Origin: Symbiodinium sp. CCMP2592
Taxonomy: Eukaryota > Sar > Dinophyceae > Suessiales > Symbiodiniaceae
Reading direction: 5' to 3'
NCBI GenBank assembly: GCA_905221615.1
Contig: CAJNDT010002813.1
Coordinates: 693,501 to 757,500, forward strand
Length of the DNA: 64,000 bases
Below, piece by piece: positions 41,055-51,689 of this stretch (position 1 is its first letter; each line of letters starts with the position of its first letter). The notes under the pieces were generated by a model. That model had not been told where the DNA came from. It saw only the letters and a program-made list of their open reading frames with translations, and ran no database searches. Made by a program: the position numbers and the translations under genes.

Positions 41055-41395
41055 GGAATCTATTCTTGGTTGACTTCTGAACCCCTCCTAAATGTTCAAC
41101 CTTTTTAGCCTCCTGATTATACTTCACATAGACACCCACAAAGTCAAAGTCCTAAGAGCCAACCAGAAGGACGCCAAGAGAAGGTAGTTAGAAACCTACT
41201 ATAGAACCCTTATAGACCTCTTCTGGAACCCCTTACATATAGTATCCCTTCAAGGAACCCCCACACTAGTACAAGTAATTATTAAAAGCCCCTATCCAAA
41301 GCCCTAAGCCCTATAGATCTCTTAAAGGAGCGCTTGAGGATCCCTTTAAAGGGCCCCTTCAGGGATCCCTTTAACGGAACCCTGAAAGGAACAAC
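41055..41395. repeat. Dispersed duplicated segment T, copy 2
   Basis: Matches 20485-20800 through the same ordered landmarks, with a small insertion after GACTTCTGAACCC. It also runs into a CCCTAAA block at its 3' end. Confidence 0.75.
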
Positions 41396-41610
41396 CTTAA
41401 ACCCTAAACCCCTAAACCTCTAAACCCTAAGCCCTAAATCTCTAAACCCTAAACCCCTAAACCCTAAACCCTAAACCCCTAAACCCTAAACCCCTCAACC
41501 CTCAACTCTAAACCCTAAACCCCTATAAACCCTATAAACCCTAAACCCGTAAACCCTAAACCAGTAAAGCCTAGACCCTGAACCCGTAAACCCTAAACCT
41601 TAAAACAGGA
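41390..41610. repeat. Telomere-like block, CCCTAAA orientation
   Basis: Clean CCCTAAA/CCCCTAAA units over 220 bp, uniform strand, followed after 41700 by TTTAGGG-type units. Confidence 0.85.
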
Positions 41611-41639
41611 GCCCTTATTATAGATCCCTTAAAGGGGAG

Positions 41640-42340
41640 GCTCTTGGTGCTTCCGACCTCGGGCCGGGGCGGAGGATAGCCTGAACACGGCTTAGGGCTT
41701 CCCATTTAAAGGCATCTGTAAGAGCTCCTGTAAAGGGATCTATAGGCTTTTTTAGGGCTCCTTTAAAGGGATCTATAGGTCTTTTAGGTTTTAGGGTTTT
41801 AGAGTTTAGGGTGATAGGATTTTAGGGTTGAGGGCTTTTGGGGTTTAGGGTTTTTAGGTTTGACGGTTGAGGAGTTGACTCAAGAAAGACCCTGACTTAC
41901 CCGACAACTCAGTAAAAATCTTATATGATCCCTACATGTTATGTAGGGATGAAAGTGCCCCGAAAAACATTAAAGATTACCTACCCGACCGCTAGGCTTG
42001 ACGTTCTAAAGGGTTTGAAAGCGTTGATGCTTGCGCCCTACTTCAGCCTTCGCTCTCGTTTAAAGTTAAAGACGTTCAAAGCTTATGTGGGTTCAGAGCG
42101 CAGGTGTGTACTTTAATGCTGCAGGGCTCACGGTTTAGGAATTTTCAGGCACTAGGGATTGAAAGTGGGCCTGTGGGGTTAGGCGTGGGGGTTTATTGTT
42201 TATATAAAGGAGTTTCCGGCTTCTACACCCAGCTAGCTTGACCTGACAATTTCAACAGCCCAAAATCGGGACTCTTTGCAGACTTTGCATGCTTATGTGC
42301 GAACTATTCGTACTCTTGGGGAACTTGAAACATGTTGAAT
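41640..42340. other. Gene-free stretch
   Basis: TTTAGGG-type repeats and 24-mer monomers at 41700-41880, then mostly unique DNA to 42340. The 63-codon frame at 41925-42116 has no recognisable feature. Confidence 0.45.
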
Positions 42341-42351
42341 TGGTGTAGCTA

Positions 42352-42441
42352 CCACTATGGGCTATTAGACCCTAAAGATCCCTATTAGGACCCTATTAAG
42401 GGTAGGTTAAGGTACCCTTAAGGTCTAATAGCCCATAGTGG
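42352..42441. mobile_element. MITE-like hairpin, family P
   Basis: 90 bp with perfect arms CCACTATGGGCTATTAGACC and GGTCTAATAGCCCATAGTGG, TA-flanked (42350-42351, 42442-42443). Only one copy seen. Confidence 0.8.
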
Positions 42442-42536
42442 TATGGCGCCCCTGGTTCCCCGGTATACCCTGAAAGCAAGAGATCCAGTTGCTGCTGGAC
42501 ATCGACCCACAGGCCCCCAACACCTCAGACCCTCTA

Positions 42537-42646
42537 TGGGAGTTTCCGAAAATTAGGGGTACCTTATTTTTGGGGGTCCTCATAATACTCGGGATCCTAC
42601 TATTTAGAGGCTCATATGAGGGTCCCCTTTTTTTCGGAAACTCCCA
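42537..42646. mobile_element. MITE-like hairpin, family G copy 3
   Basis: 110 bp with ends TGGGAGTTTCCGAAAATTAG and TTTTTTTCGGAAACTCCCA, preceded by TA. The interior shows GGGGTACCTTATTTTTGGGG and GGATCCTACTATTTAG. Confidence 0.8.
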
Positions 42647-42714
42647 TCTACAAAATACAGTAGGTTATGACCTCAGAGCCCACCGAACAGCAGCTTTGAG
42701 ATCCCACAGAAGCC

Positions 42715-42815
42715 CTAAAGAATCGGGCTCCTTTAACGGGATCTATAAGGGATCTATAGGGTTCCTTTATGGGGACCTAGGAGGGATCTATAGGGTTTAG
42801 GGTCTAGCGTTTACC
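42715..42815. repeat. 24-mer monomers ending in a heptamer tract
   Basis: GGGCTCCTTTAACGGGATCT, ATAAGGGATCTATAGGG and GGTTCCTTTATGGGG repeat before TTTAGGG. Confidence 0.7.
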
Positions 42816-42961
42816 AGCACCCCCCCACAACTACCCTCTATGATACCCTAAATGGCGACATTTTAGGGACCACAAGGGCTCTATTAAAGGGTACTTGGGG
42901 GGTGCCGGAAAGCCTGAGAACCCTGCGATCCGAAAGCACGATTCCCAAGTTGGAGTAGATT

Positions 42962-43046
42962 GAGGCTCAAAATAGCCCAAAAGCCTTATATACTATGGTC
43001 TTTGGGGCCAAAAGCCTTAAAATATGAGTCCTTAGAGCCTAAGGGT
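42962..43046. mobile_element. MITE-like hairpin, family L copy 2
   Basis: Almost the same as 72-160. TAGATT occurs at 42956-42961 and 43047-43052, a possible 6-bp target duplication. Confidence 0.7.
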
Positions 43047-43093
43047 TAGATTACGGACACCCTACGCCCAAAGCCCGGAGCCAGAAAACTCTA

Positions 43094-43183
43094 CCTGGGG
43101 ATCCAAAAACCTACCGTTTTAAGGGTCAGACCCTATAACTAAGGGGTCATAGCCTGCTATTTTGTAGGGTTTGGGGATACAGG
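43094..43183. mobile_element. MITE-like hairpin, family B copy 5
   Basis: 90 bp, TA-flanked, ends CCTGGGGATCCAAAAACC and GGGTTTGGGGATACAGG. Confidence 0.8.
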
Positions 43184-43274
43184 TAACCCCTAAACCCCTT
43201 TAGGGGAAGCCTTATAAGACCCTTTAAGCGAGCCCTTGTAGAACCCCGTAAGGGAACTCGGAACCGCTATTATA

Positions 43275-43374
43275 AGGGCCTTAATAATTGGAATAAGGTT
43301 TTGGGGTATATAGTATATTCTACTATACTGAAAGTAAGGAACCCCGAGAATAGTATTGGTAACTATTTAGGCCC
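43275..43374. mobile_element. MITE-like hairpin, family Q copy 3
   Basis: 100 bp, TA-flanked, ends AGGGCCTTAATAATTGG and GGTAACTATTTAGGCCC. Confidence 0.7.
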
Positions 43375-43629
43375 TACATGAAACCATCCTAAACCCTAAA
43401 ACCCTGAACCCAACCCTTAACAGAACCCCCAAAAGCCTAAAACCCTAAACCGCTCGCCTGCAGGGAACTTGAAGTTTGCCGGAAGGGGCGCATTCGGCTC
43501 CCCAGGCGGAGGTGGATAGCCCTGCAGTTTACTAGGTTGGCCCCTTAAAGCCTCTGAAAAATATTCGTAAATAGGGTCCTACTAAGCCCAATAAGGGAAA
43601 ATATAAAAGGTCCCAAAGGCCTACCTAGT

Positions 43630-43920
43630 TTAGGGTTTTGAAGTTTCAGGGTTTGGGGTCTAGGGTTTCGAGATACAGGGTTTAGGGTTCGGAGTTTAGG
43701 GCTTAAGGGTTAGGGGTTAGGCTTTGGGGGGTTTAGGGTTTGAGGGGTTTAGGGTTTAGGGTTTGGGGGGTTTAGGGTTTATAAGGGTTAGGGGTTAGGC
43801 TTTGGGAAGTTTAGGGTTTGAGGGGTTTGGGGTTTAGGCTTTGGGGGGTTTAGGGTTGGAGGGGTTTAGGGTTTAGGGTTTGGGGGGTTTAGGGTTTAAG
43901 GGTTAGGGGTTAGGCTTTGG
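43630..43920. repeat. Telomere-like block with longer period
   Basis: TTTAGGG units are organised in a larger repeat containing TTAGGGGTTAGGCTTTGGG, seen near 43.71, 43.79 and 43.91 kb. It is a secondary tandem expansion of a heptamer tract. Confidence 0.8.
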
Positions 43921-43937
43921 GGTGCTACTGAGCTTAG

Positions 43938-44214
43938 TTACAAGACCATGGGACTTAGACACTAGGTTTATGAACAACAAGGTAACGACAGTTCTTATAA
44001 CTCGGGTCATAAATGAGGTGACGACACTTTTAGTTACTCATAGCCCCAGTTAGTGTTGCTTAATGTTGGATACTGATTCAGAAAGCTTGGGTCTTTAGTA
44101 GGGTTCTTTATATGAGTCCTAACATACAGGGGTTATAGGGCCAAGGTTGCTTAATCAGATTCCTACACAATCTATAGTTAACCTTACGTACTACGTCCCG
44201 GGATCCTCGAAGTT
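43938..44214. mobile_element. Family C element split by a decayed S-like element
   Basis: Left C end CAAGACCATGGGACTTAG (about 43943), right C end TACGTCCCGGGATCCTCGAAG (to about 44213). Between them at about 44063-44170 lie GTTGGATACTGATTCAG and TTAATCAGATTCCTACAC, which match the ends of family S (13327-13432). Confidence 0.5.
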
Positions 44215-44219
44215 CTTGT

Positions 44220-44990
44220 CCGGTATCCCAGGGAAATGATAGGTAAACCTCCGGGATTCTGGTCGCTAAGCCCTACACACCTTTAATCTAACCGGTTCTG
44301 AAGAGAGTGCCGGCCAGCCTCCCAAACCCTGACCCCTAACTAAACCCTAAACCCCAGGACTCTAGTACCCCAACAAGTTAAACGTTACAGGTTCTACTAC
44401 TAGCTTGGGCTTCCTTTCTGGGATTCCGTTGTTGGGTTCTGTCGAACCCTACATGCCTGAATCCCAACCCTAAACCCAAAGATTCTTTAATGTAATAAAC
44501 CAAGTCCCAAATACCTTTTCCTTAGCCCTCAACCCTAAACCCCTGGGCCTTAAAATCTATAGACCCCCGCCGCCTTCAAGGCTTCCTTAAGGCACCTTTA
44601 AAGGCGTGCTTCTTCAAGATATGGGTAGCACTCTGGGGTTCGGAGGTTTGGGGTATAGGGCTTTGGATTTGGTATAGCGTGTAGGCTTGAGGATTTAGGG
44701 CTTGTGGGGTCCAGGGTTTCCTTCACAGCACCTGCATGATACATTCTGGACAGCGCGGTCACGCCATGCCCTGCCACTCCCATGGTACTCCTCAACAATT
44801 CTTTAAAGGAGCCCTTCAAGGAGCACTCTACTAGACACCTTTAAATGCGGTGTATGACCCCCTGAAGGAATTCACATTTACCGTCTTTGAGATATCTGGG
44901 TTACTCTGCGCAACCATAAACCCGGCAACAGTCCATTTTAGGGGTCATATTGAGGGCTGTATTTGGTTCCAATTTGAATAGCACATGGGA
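44220..44990. other. Gene-free stretch
   Basis: CCCTAAA-type patches at 44335-44355 and 44465-44550, TTTAGGG-type at 44630-44720. The minus frame at 44598-44819 is partly heptamer-derived. Confidence 0.45.
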
Positions 44991-44995
44991 GTTTC

Positions 44996-45088
44996 CGAAA
45001 ATAGGGACCCTAATATAATACCCTAAATAGTAGGATCCATATTATAAGGACCCCAAAATAAGCTACCCCTCATTTTCGGAAACTCCCA
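44996..45088. mobile_element. MITE-like hairpin, family G copy 4
   Basis: 93 bp with ends TGGGAGTTTCCGAAAATAGG and CTCATTTTCGGAAACTCCCA. Confidence 0.8.
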
Positions 45089-45247
45089 TATATCTGTTAC
45101 AGAGAGGAAAGAGTACTCAACCTAAAGCGGCAACCAGAGACTCGAAACCCTAAGCCCTCATCCCCAAACTCCTACACCCTCAACCCCCCGCCCTCAACCA
45201 TAAACCCCCAAGCATTCCTAGACCCTATAATTTCCCTTAAACCCCTA

Positions 45248-45337
45248 CCTGTGGATCCAAAAACCTACCGTTTTCAGGGTCACACCCTATAATCAAGGAG
45301 TCATAACCTACTATTTTGTAGGGTTTGGGGACGCAGG
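45248..45337. mobile_element. MITE-like hairpin, family B copy 6
   Basis: 90 bp, TA-flanked (45246-45247, 45338-45339), ends CCTGTGGATCCAAAAACC and GGGTTTGGGGACGCAGG. Confidence 0.8.
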
Positions 45338-45548
45338 TATACTCTCAACCCTAAACCCTGCATGCCGTGCGCCGCCAGCCTTCGGAAACTTGAAATCTGC
45401 CGGAAGCTCGGCATCCGGCGGCGGGGGCGGGTAGCCCTGTGCGATTTTGCGGGTTCAGGGCTGGTTCTTCCGTCCCGATTTCTGAAGAGAGGAATCAGGG
45501 AATAACTTATGTGTAGCTTGCTTCAAGTTCTTGTTCTGGTACGTGTTG

Positions 45549-45715
45549 TTGGTGTGGGTGTGTGGGTGTGTGGGTGTGTGGGTGTGTGGGTGTGTGGGTG
45601 TGTGGGTGTGTGGGTGTGTGGGTGTGTGGGTGTGTGGGTGTGTGGGTGTGTGGGTGTGTGGGTGTGTGGGCGTGTGGGTGTGTGGGTGTGTGGGTGTGTG
45701 TGTGTGTGTGTGCGC
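45549..45715. repeat. TGTGGGTG octamer array
   Basis: About 19 units of TGTGGGTG with one C substitution at about 45671, ending in (TG)n and CGCGCG. Three open frames on the plus strand and one on the minus strand are produced by it. Confidence 0.95.
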
Positions 45716-45835
45716 GCGTGCTTGTATTTTGGCTTACGTTTGGATACTTACCCTTTCTTGTGAGATTGCGCTCAAAGCGTTGGAGGATTAGTTTGGCTTG
45801 CTCATCCTTTTTGGGGCCCCTTTGACAAGGGTCCT

Positions 45836-46028
45836 CCTGTGACGCCAAACCCTTCAAAATAGTAGGTTACGGCTGATGGACAAAATCCTGCATGACCCAT
45901 AATAAGGAATATACCATAATTTCCTTATATTCCTTATTATTGGTCATGCAGGATTTTTGTCCATCAGCCGTATGACCCCTTAATTAGAGGGTCGAACCCT
46001 TGAAGCGCTAGGTTTTGGGATCCCCAGG
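45836..46028. mobile_element. MITE-like hairpin, family B copy 7, carrying an M element
   Basis: Ends CCTGTGACGCC and GGGATCCCCAGG. The B sequence AATAGTAGGTTA is interrupted by 45870-45970 and resumes TATGACCCCTTAATTAGAGG. Confidence 0.8.
45870..45970. mobile_element. MITE-like hairpin, family M copy 3, nested in B
   Basis: 101 bp, ends CGGCTGATGGACAAAATCC and GGATTTTTGTCCATCAGCCG, TA at 45868-45869 and 45971-45972. Confidence 0.9.
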
Positions 46029-46064
46029 TTGGTTCTTGCAGGGTGCGGCATTCAGAATTTCAAT

Positions 46065-46144
46065 CAAAGGGAAAAGGAGGGACCCTTAATGGGGACCCCT
46101 ACCCTATAATGGGCTATATTAAGGGTCCCTCCTTTTACCCTTGG
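46065..46144. mobile_element. Hairpin, family N copy 1
   Basis: About 80 bp with arms GGGAAAAGGAGGGACCCTTA and TAAGGGTCCCTCCTTTTACC. A longer copy is at 55694-55815. Confidence 0.65.
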
Positions 46145-46149
46145 ACTTC

Positions 46150-46730
46150 AGTCTATTTTAAGTGTGGGGCAGAAAACCTGAAACACTAAACCTCAAACCC
46201 TATCCAAGTTCCGTAAGCCCATACCTTGAAACCTACACCTCAGCTGGTTGGTATGAGGTCTATCTGAAGTTTACCTCAGGCTTTCGGATTGATGTAGGAT
46301 TGTACTATGGGGTCCTTCAGAGACGAGAATAGAAGCCTAATATACCGAACTTCTTCGACACCAGCATGTAGCCCTGAACCCTCAACCCTCAAAATCTCGA
46401 AGCCGAACCCTGAAACTCCCAAACCTCATATAAAAAACCCACAACCCGACACCCAGGACATGCACAAGATCTTCCAATCTTGCTGATTAGGGAACATAAC
46501 TCAAATCACCTTCGGGTTGAAAAGCCCAAACTCACAGACCTTGGGAAAACTCGAACGGTTAAGGTTTAGGGTTTATGGGGCTTATAGGGTTTATCGGGTT
46601 TAGGATTCCGAGACCTTGGGAAATTTGAAGTCCGCAGGCAGCTCCGCAAGAACCTCAGCCGGCGGTGGCGGTGCTGCGGCGGGCTCCTGCTGCTATGCGG
46701 AGTTGGGTTTTAGGACTTTCGGGGTTTAGG
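46150..46730. other. Gene-free stretch
   Basis: Degenerate heptamers and a GGCGGTGGCGGTGCTGCGGC patch near 46660. No coding signal. Confidence 0.45.
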
Positions 46731-46734
46731 GCTT

Positions 46735-46840
46735 CCCAGAGACTCCAATATCCCTAATAGGAACATACCTTGAATCATATTAGAGATCCTACTATAATTT
46801 AAGGTATATTCCTCAATTCAATCATATTGTAGTCTCTGGG
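46735..46840. mobile_element. MITE-like hairpin, family D copy 4
   Basis: 106 bp, ends CCCAGAGACTCCAATATCCC and ATATTGTAGTCTCTGGG, flanked by CTT on both sides. Confidence 0.75.
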
Positions 46841-46899
46841 CTTATAGGGTGTAGGGTGCGGGATCTAATGTTTGGGGTTTTGGGTTGAGGGTTGTGGTA

Positions 46900-47410
46900 T
46901 TTACGAGGCCTTCTATAGGATGTGATGAGCTTTTAAGAAGACGTAGCTTCAGAACTCATGTATGCAAATAACATCTTCTTCGACCTGGAACTCACACATA
47001 CTTGGACAAGCGTGGGACTTGTTCTTGTATACCGTAGTCCCTGCTTGACGATCCTTCCCGAAACTGTAGTTTCGCTGTGCTTGCCTGCCTTCCCGACACC
47101 GCCAAACCCAGAACTTCACACACCTGAACAGTAACGCCTGCAAAATCCTACGAACACATGACATGCCATCGCTTAGCAGAAAGCATGCGAAGTGTAATTG
47201 TCATTCATGCCGACTCTCATGGCCATAGAACCCTCAGAAGAAGACACATAGTGTCCCTTCAAGAAAGCTTTTACGAACCTTCCCAGGAGCCCTCGTCTAA
47301 TTTGCAAGGTTCCTAAACCCTTAATAACTTAAACCTATAGACCTAAACCAAAAAAACAACCCCAAGGAACCCCTTGCAGACCCATCACCGAACGTTAAGC
47401 CAACCCTTGC
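46900..47410. other. Unique DNA, no supported gene
   Basis: The only frame of note (46949-47164, minus) is Cys/Arg-rich with no recognised motif. Free of heptamers between 46900 and 47330. Confidence 0.35.
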
Positions 47411-47421
47411 AATAATATGAA

Positions 47422-47530
47422 CCCAGACCTTCCAAAATCCCTTAATTAAGGAATATACCTTAAATCATATTAGGGGTCCTATTATGATTTAAGGTATATT
47501 CCTTAATTAAGGCATTTTGGAAGGTCTGGG
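47422..47530. mobile_element. MITE-like hairpin, family E copy 3
   Basis: 109 bp, ends CCCAGACCTTCCAAAATCCC and GCATTTTGGAAGGTCTGGG; arms almost perfect. Confidence 0.85.
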
Positions 47531-47782
47531 AAGGTCCCTATGCTCTGAGCCTTTTTGGTTCTGCGATCCAAAAACTGAACACCTGAACCCCTTAACCGCA
47601 CGACCCTCACACCATACAGCCCTGCACTGAAACCCTCAACACCCTGTTGAGATCAGGGATATGTGGGGCTTAGGGCCCTCATGAAGCCGAGGTCCTGCGC
47701 AGTCTTTGGCGCAGTCGTGGCCACATCCTCTTTCGCAGCCCTGGATAGCCACGCGACTCGGGTTTTACAGGAGTACTATATA

Positions 47783-47915
47783 GGGGCCTTAATGATTAGA
47801 ATAAGGTTCCTTGAAGGGTTCCTTTATTTATAGGGGTTTAAAAATACCATAAGGGGTATATTTTTTTGGGGGGGTGGGTTTAGCACAGTTTGGTACATCG
47901 TAATATCATTGGCCC
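47783..47915. mobile_element. Hairpin, family Q copy 4, expanded
   Basis: Ends GGGGCCTTAATGATTAG and TAATATCATTGGCCC, TA-flanked. It is 133 bp because of extra CCTTTAAAGGG-like and T/G-run DNA in the centre. Confidence 0.6.
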
Positions 47916-48131
47916 TAGTAGTAATCGTATTTCGATAAATTCAAACAGGGCACTATATTAGGGTTTGGGGTTTTAAGGGCTTGGTGCTGCCAGGGTTCTC
48001 ATCTGTGCAGCATGTTTGTATTCACCTTTTAATGGACAGCGCAGACGGGCTTACAAGGTCGTGCCGGTTCTTGTTTGGGGCTGTGCTGGGTTTTAGGATT
48101 TGCTTCGGGTTTGCTTCGTTTCGGGGCTCTA

Positions 48132-48217
48132 CCCAGAGGCCCCATAGTAGTTCCTTTTGGGGATTACCTTATTATAGTATACGAACCCCATGGGCCAACT
48201 ACTTTGGGGCCTTTGGG
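48132..48217. mobile_element. MITE-like hairpin, family I copy 2
   Basis: 86 bp, TA-flanked, ends CCCAGAGGCCCCATAGTAGT and ACTACTTTGGGGCCTTTGGG. Confidence 0.8.
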
Positions 48218-48414
48218 TAGGCATTATCATCGACATTGATCGCCTGCTCAGTGCCATCTGAATCAGAAAGGTTCAGAACTCGCACCTCCCATTGTCTCGT
48301 CACCACACTAAAAATTCCGACACCATCAAAATTCATGTAAAGCCCCCAAATCATTGACCCTTTGCACCGAACCAGAACCACAGGGTTTAGATCCACAGGG
48401 CTTGTTCGACAGAG

Positions 48415-48735
48415 TTGGCTTTTAAAAACTTTTACAGACTTTTAAAAACTTTAAAATGCAAGAAAAACATTCTAAAAACTTTTAAAAACTTTAAAAGACT
48501 TTTAGAAACTTTAGAAGACTTTAACAAACTTCAAAAGACTTTTCAAAACTTTAAAAGGCTTTTAAAATATTTAAAAGACTTTTAAAAACTTTCAAAGACA
48601 TGTAAAAGCTTTAAAAGACTTTAAAAGACTTTTAAAAGCTTTTTAAAACTTTTACAAACTTTAAAAGACTTTGAAAGACTTTTAAAGACTTTAAAAAACT
48701 TTTAAAATTGTTTAAAAACTTTAAAACACAAACAA
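48415..48735. repeat. ACTTTTAAAA tandem array
   Basis: Degenerate units of about 10-20 bp built from ACTTTTAAAAACTTTAAAAG. A/T-rich and low complexity; minus-strand Lys/Leu frames are a by-product. Confidence 0.9.
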
Positions 48736-48829
48736 CTATTTTTTCTACATTTTTAAGGTTTTTTCCAAGAAGACGAGGATGAAGAAGACCTGGCACAGGG
48801 TTTAAAGTTTCAGGGTCTTTAGGGTTTGG

Positions 48830-48960
48830 GGTTAGAAGGCAGAGTGCCATAGTATTAGGGGTTTGAGGGTAATGAAAGGGTTAGGGTTAGAGCTTCAGGG
48901 TTTTAGGGTGTAGGGTTAGAAGGCAGAGTGCCATGGTATATGGTTGAAGGCTAATGGCTG
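48830..48960. repeat. Short direct repeat GTTAGAAGGCAGAGTGCCAT
   Basis: GTTAGAAGGCAGAGTGCCAT occurs at about 48832 and 48915, followed each time by GGT(T/A)... and TTGAGGGTAATG-like sequence; period about 83 bp. Confidence 0.75.
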
Positions 48961-48977
48961 AAAGGCAAAGTCCCAAA

Positions 48978-49770
48978 GTCTTCAACATGAATGGGCTTCA
49001 GTTTTGGTAGTTATCTTGGAATGATCGTGGCTTGGCTTCGGGCTTTTGGTCGTGCCCAAACCCCCGCTCAACAGCTCCAGGTACTCCCACACCCTCGTAC
49101 TGTACCACTACTGCTACTTTAATACTACTGTACTACCACTTTACTACTACCCTCTTACAAGTATACTTCTGTACTACTATCGCACCCCTACTGTACTACG
49201 ACGGTACTACTTTTGTACTACTGTACTACTACCGTGCTAGTACTTGTACTACTACTGCACGACACACCACTGCACCGCACCAGGCCTCAGACGTGGTCGA
49301 TTGTGGAGGGGAGTGTAGGTTGGAGGCAAAAGTCTTCAGAGTGAAAGGTTTGCAGTTTTGGTAGTTCTCGTTGAGTGACCGTGTCTTGGCTTCGACTTTT
49401 TGTCGTCCCCAAACCTCGCTAGACAGCTCCAAGTACCCCTAAACCCTCGTACTGCACTGTATCTACTACTACTATAGTACTACTCTACCCTGTTGTACTA
49501 CTACTGTACCGTACCAGGCCTCAGACATAGTCGATTGTGGAGGGGAGTGTAGGTTGGAGGCACAAGTCTTCAAAATGAAAGGTTTTCAGTGTTGGTAGTA
49601 TCTTGGAGTGATCGGGGCTTTTGGTTTCCAGCCTTTGGTGATCCCCCCAAGCCGTTAAACAGCTCCAAGTACACTTAAAAACCTCGTACCGTGTTACTAC
49701 TGTACTACTACTACTGCATTACTACTGTACTATTACATGCATTACTACTGGACTATTACATGTACTCACC
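48978..49770. repeat. TAC-rich repeat family, three direct copies
   Basis: Copies at about 48978-49265, 49287-49516 and 49517-49770. Each has GTCTTCAACATGAA or a variant, TTTTGGTAGTTATCTTGGA, ACAGCTCCAGGTACTCCC and then a tract of ACTACTGTACTACTACTG. Between copies is GGCCTCAGACGTGGTCGAT. Confidence 0.85.
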
Positions 49771-50004
49771 GGTGCATCATCGAGCTTCTTCTTGTATCTT
49801 TGCTACCTGTAATGTGGCGGCCGTTTAATAGCCACCCCCCCTCGACCAAAGGTTTTTGGTTTGAATAGTCTGGTGTCCGTGACCCCCTGGACCGGGGTTC
49901 GGCTGGCTGAGGGTCTGAATGGCTTTGGATAAGTTAGAAGGGAAATGGGGGGTCGCATGGTCGGCTTGAAACCTGCGCGAACGCCGCAATCGGGGGGCTT
50001 GGGG

Positions 50005-50225
50005 ATCACCAATAACTTGAAACCAAGCCCCGATCACTCCAAGATAACTACCAACACTACAAACCTTTCATGTTGAAGACTTTGGCCTCCAACCTAACCA
50101 CCCCCACGATCGACCAAGTTTGAGGCCTGGTACGGTACAGTGGCGTGTAGTACAGAGTACAGTAGTACAGTAGCATAGTAGTACATTGGTGCAATGGTAG
50201 TACAGTAGTAGCACAGTACAAGCAC
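50005..50225. repeat. TAC-rich repeat family, inverted copy
   Basis: The same unit in reverse complement: CCGATCACTCCAAGATAACT, TTCATGTTGAAGACTTTGGC, GATCGACCAAGTTTGAGGCC, then GTAGTACAGTAGTACAGTAG. Confidence 0.8.
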
Positions 50226-50229
50226 AGTA

Positions 50230-50635
50230 GTGTGTTTCATCGACTCAAGCAGAGAGCGCCCCTGTAAACTTTGCTTTGTGTGGGTGCTTTGTCTTTGCTC
50301 TTTAAAGGTTTTGCTGTCATATCTGGTATCTATATGTGCTTATAGGGTCATGGCTTTGAGTTTGGCGCGGGGGCGAGGCTGGCCTGGGAGGTGGGCTGAT
50401 AAGGCGCAAGGGCGAGGGCTGGGGACCGGGCTCGGGACTTCAAAATTTTTGAAGACGAATTAAGATTTAATGAGATTTATAGTTAGATGTAGTAAGATTT
50501 TATTTGGGTTGTTTTCCTTTCTAACACTGATAAGCATTTATATAATCTCCCTGCAAAGGGAATCTCGATCTATCTATCCAAGAAAAGATGCTTCCACGCG
50601 GGGGTTCAAGGGGGGGTATCCCCCCCTTTTCCCCG
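50230..50635. other. Unique DNA, no supported gene
   Basis: Frames at 50230-50463 and 50470-51102 run into the tandem arrays below and carry no recognisable domain. Confidence 0.35.
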
Positions 50636-50639
50636 GAGT

Positions 50640-50860
50640 GCTGCTCACTTCCGCCAGATTTTGCCAACAGATGTGTGAAATCCCTGGCCTTTTGTTTAAT
50701 GCGGTATTTACAGGCTTTTTGCTCGGTGGCGGATCACTTCCGCCAGATTTTGCCCGCAGATGTGTGGGATCCCTGGCCGTTGTTTTAACGCGGTATTTAC
50801 AGGCTTTCTGCTCGGTGGCGGCTCACTTCCACCAGATTTTGCCAACAGATGCGGTGGTGG
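50640..50860. repeat. 89-bp tandem repeat, 2.5 units
   Basis: TCACTTCCGCCAGATTTTGC starts at 50645, 50734 and (with one change) 50823. Each unit contains CCCTGGCC and GCGGTATTTACAGGC. Confidence 0.9.
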
Positions 50861-50879
50861 GCTGGGGTTGGGGGCTGGG

Positions 50880-51095
50880 GCCCGCAAGGGGTGTCCGATT
50901 AGGTTTTGAAGAAACGCGGATCCCAAAATCACGGATCGCAAAGAGTGTCTCCCTGCAGGTTGTATTAAAACATAGGTTCCCAAATCATGAACCGCAAGGG
51001 CTCCCCCTGCGGCTGTCCAAAAACTCGCAGCTCGCAAGGGGTGTCCGGTGCCTGTCCCCATACCAAAATCATCAAATCGCAATGGGTGTCCCCCG
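50880..51095. repeat. Degenerate CGCAAGGGGTGTCC array
   Basis: CGCAAGGGGTGTCC or a variant occurs near 50882, 50938, 50992, 51035 and 51078, spaced 41-56 bp, often with CAAAATCA before it. Confidence 0.8.
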
Positions 51096-51109
51096 AAAGT
51101 AGGGGGTTG

Positions 51110-51200
51110 GGTCGGGTGGGGGGGGGGTCGGCTGGGGTGGGGCTGGGCTGGCTGGGGCTGACGATGCGGCATCTTGGAATTGGGCTGGGCTGGGGGGGGA
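51110..51200. repeat. GGGGCTGGCTGGGG-rich tract
   Basis: Strongly G-biased; includes GGGTGGGGGGGGGGTCGG. Confidence 0.85.
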
Positions 51201-51689
51201 TGGCCGGTCCCCGGCTCAATCACCCCAGTGTGGATTGCTTTTCCCTTTTCCTAAATTTGGGCTCTCCTTTTTTGAAAAAACATTGCCGAAACAAACTTGA
51301 CCAGACTGAGCCAGGTTTTCTATATCTTGTTTTGCTTCCAAGCAGGAGGCGACGTTGTGATTCGCTTTTTTGTGAAGAAGTTTTGAGCCAAGACACACAA
51401 CAACAGACTCGCACAAAACAGTCACCAAGCAAACACAAACAAGCAGCAACATGCCAAACGCATGCGAATACTGAAATTGACTAATAGCATCACCCCACTA
51501 ATACAGGTTAATGTGGGGGTCCTTCTGGTCCGGTGTGCCTAGTTGATGCGTGTTTCCTGTGCTTATTCGGGCTGTATCAAAAAATGGTGGCCTAATTAAT
51601 GATTAGTGCGTTCTTTGTTGGGCCGACTGATTTTTTGTATTTCTCTTCTACGACTGTCCTACTACTGTACTATTACAATACTAATGCAC

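Noticed and set aside
45507..45857. His/Thr/Pro-rich and Val/Cys/Gly-rich frames of about 85-115 codons
   Set aside because: They are the six-frame products of the TGTGGGTG array.
50470..51223. 210-codon plus frame and 171-codon minus frame
   Set aside because: Both span tandem arrays with 89-bp and about 50-bp periods and G-skewed DNA; repetitive translation and no domain.
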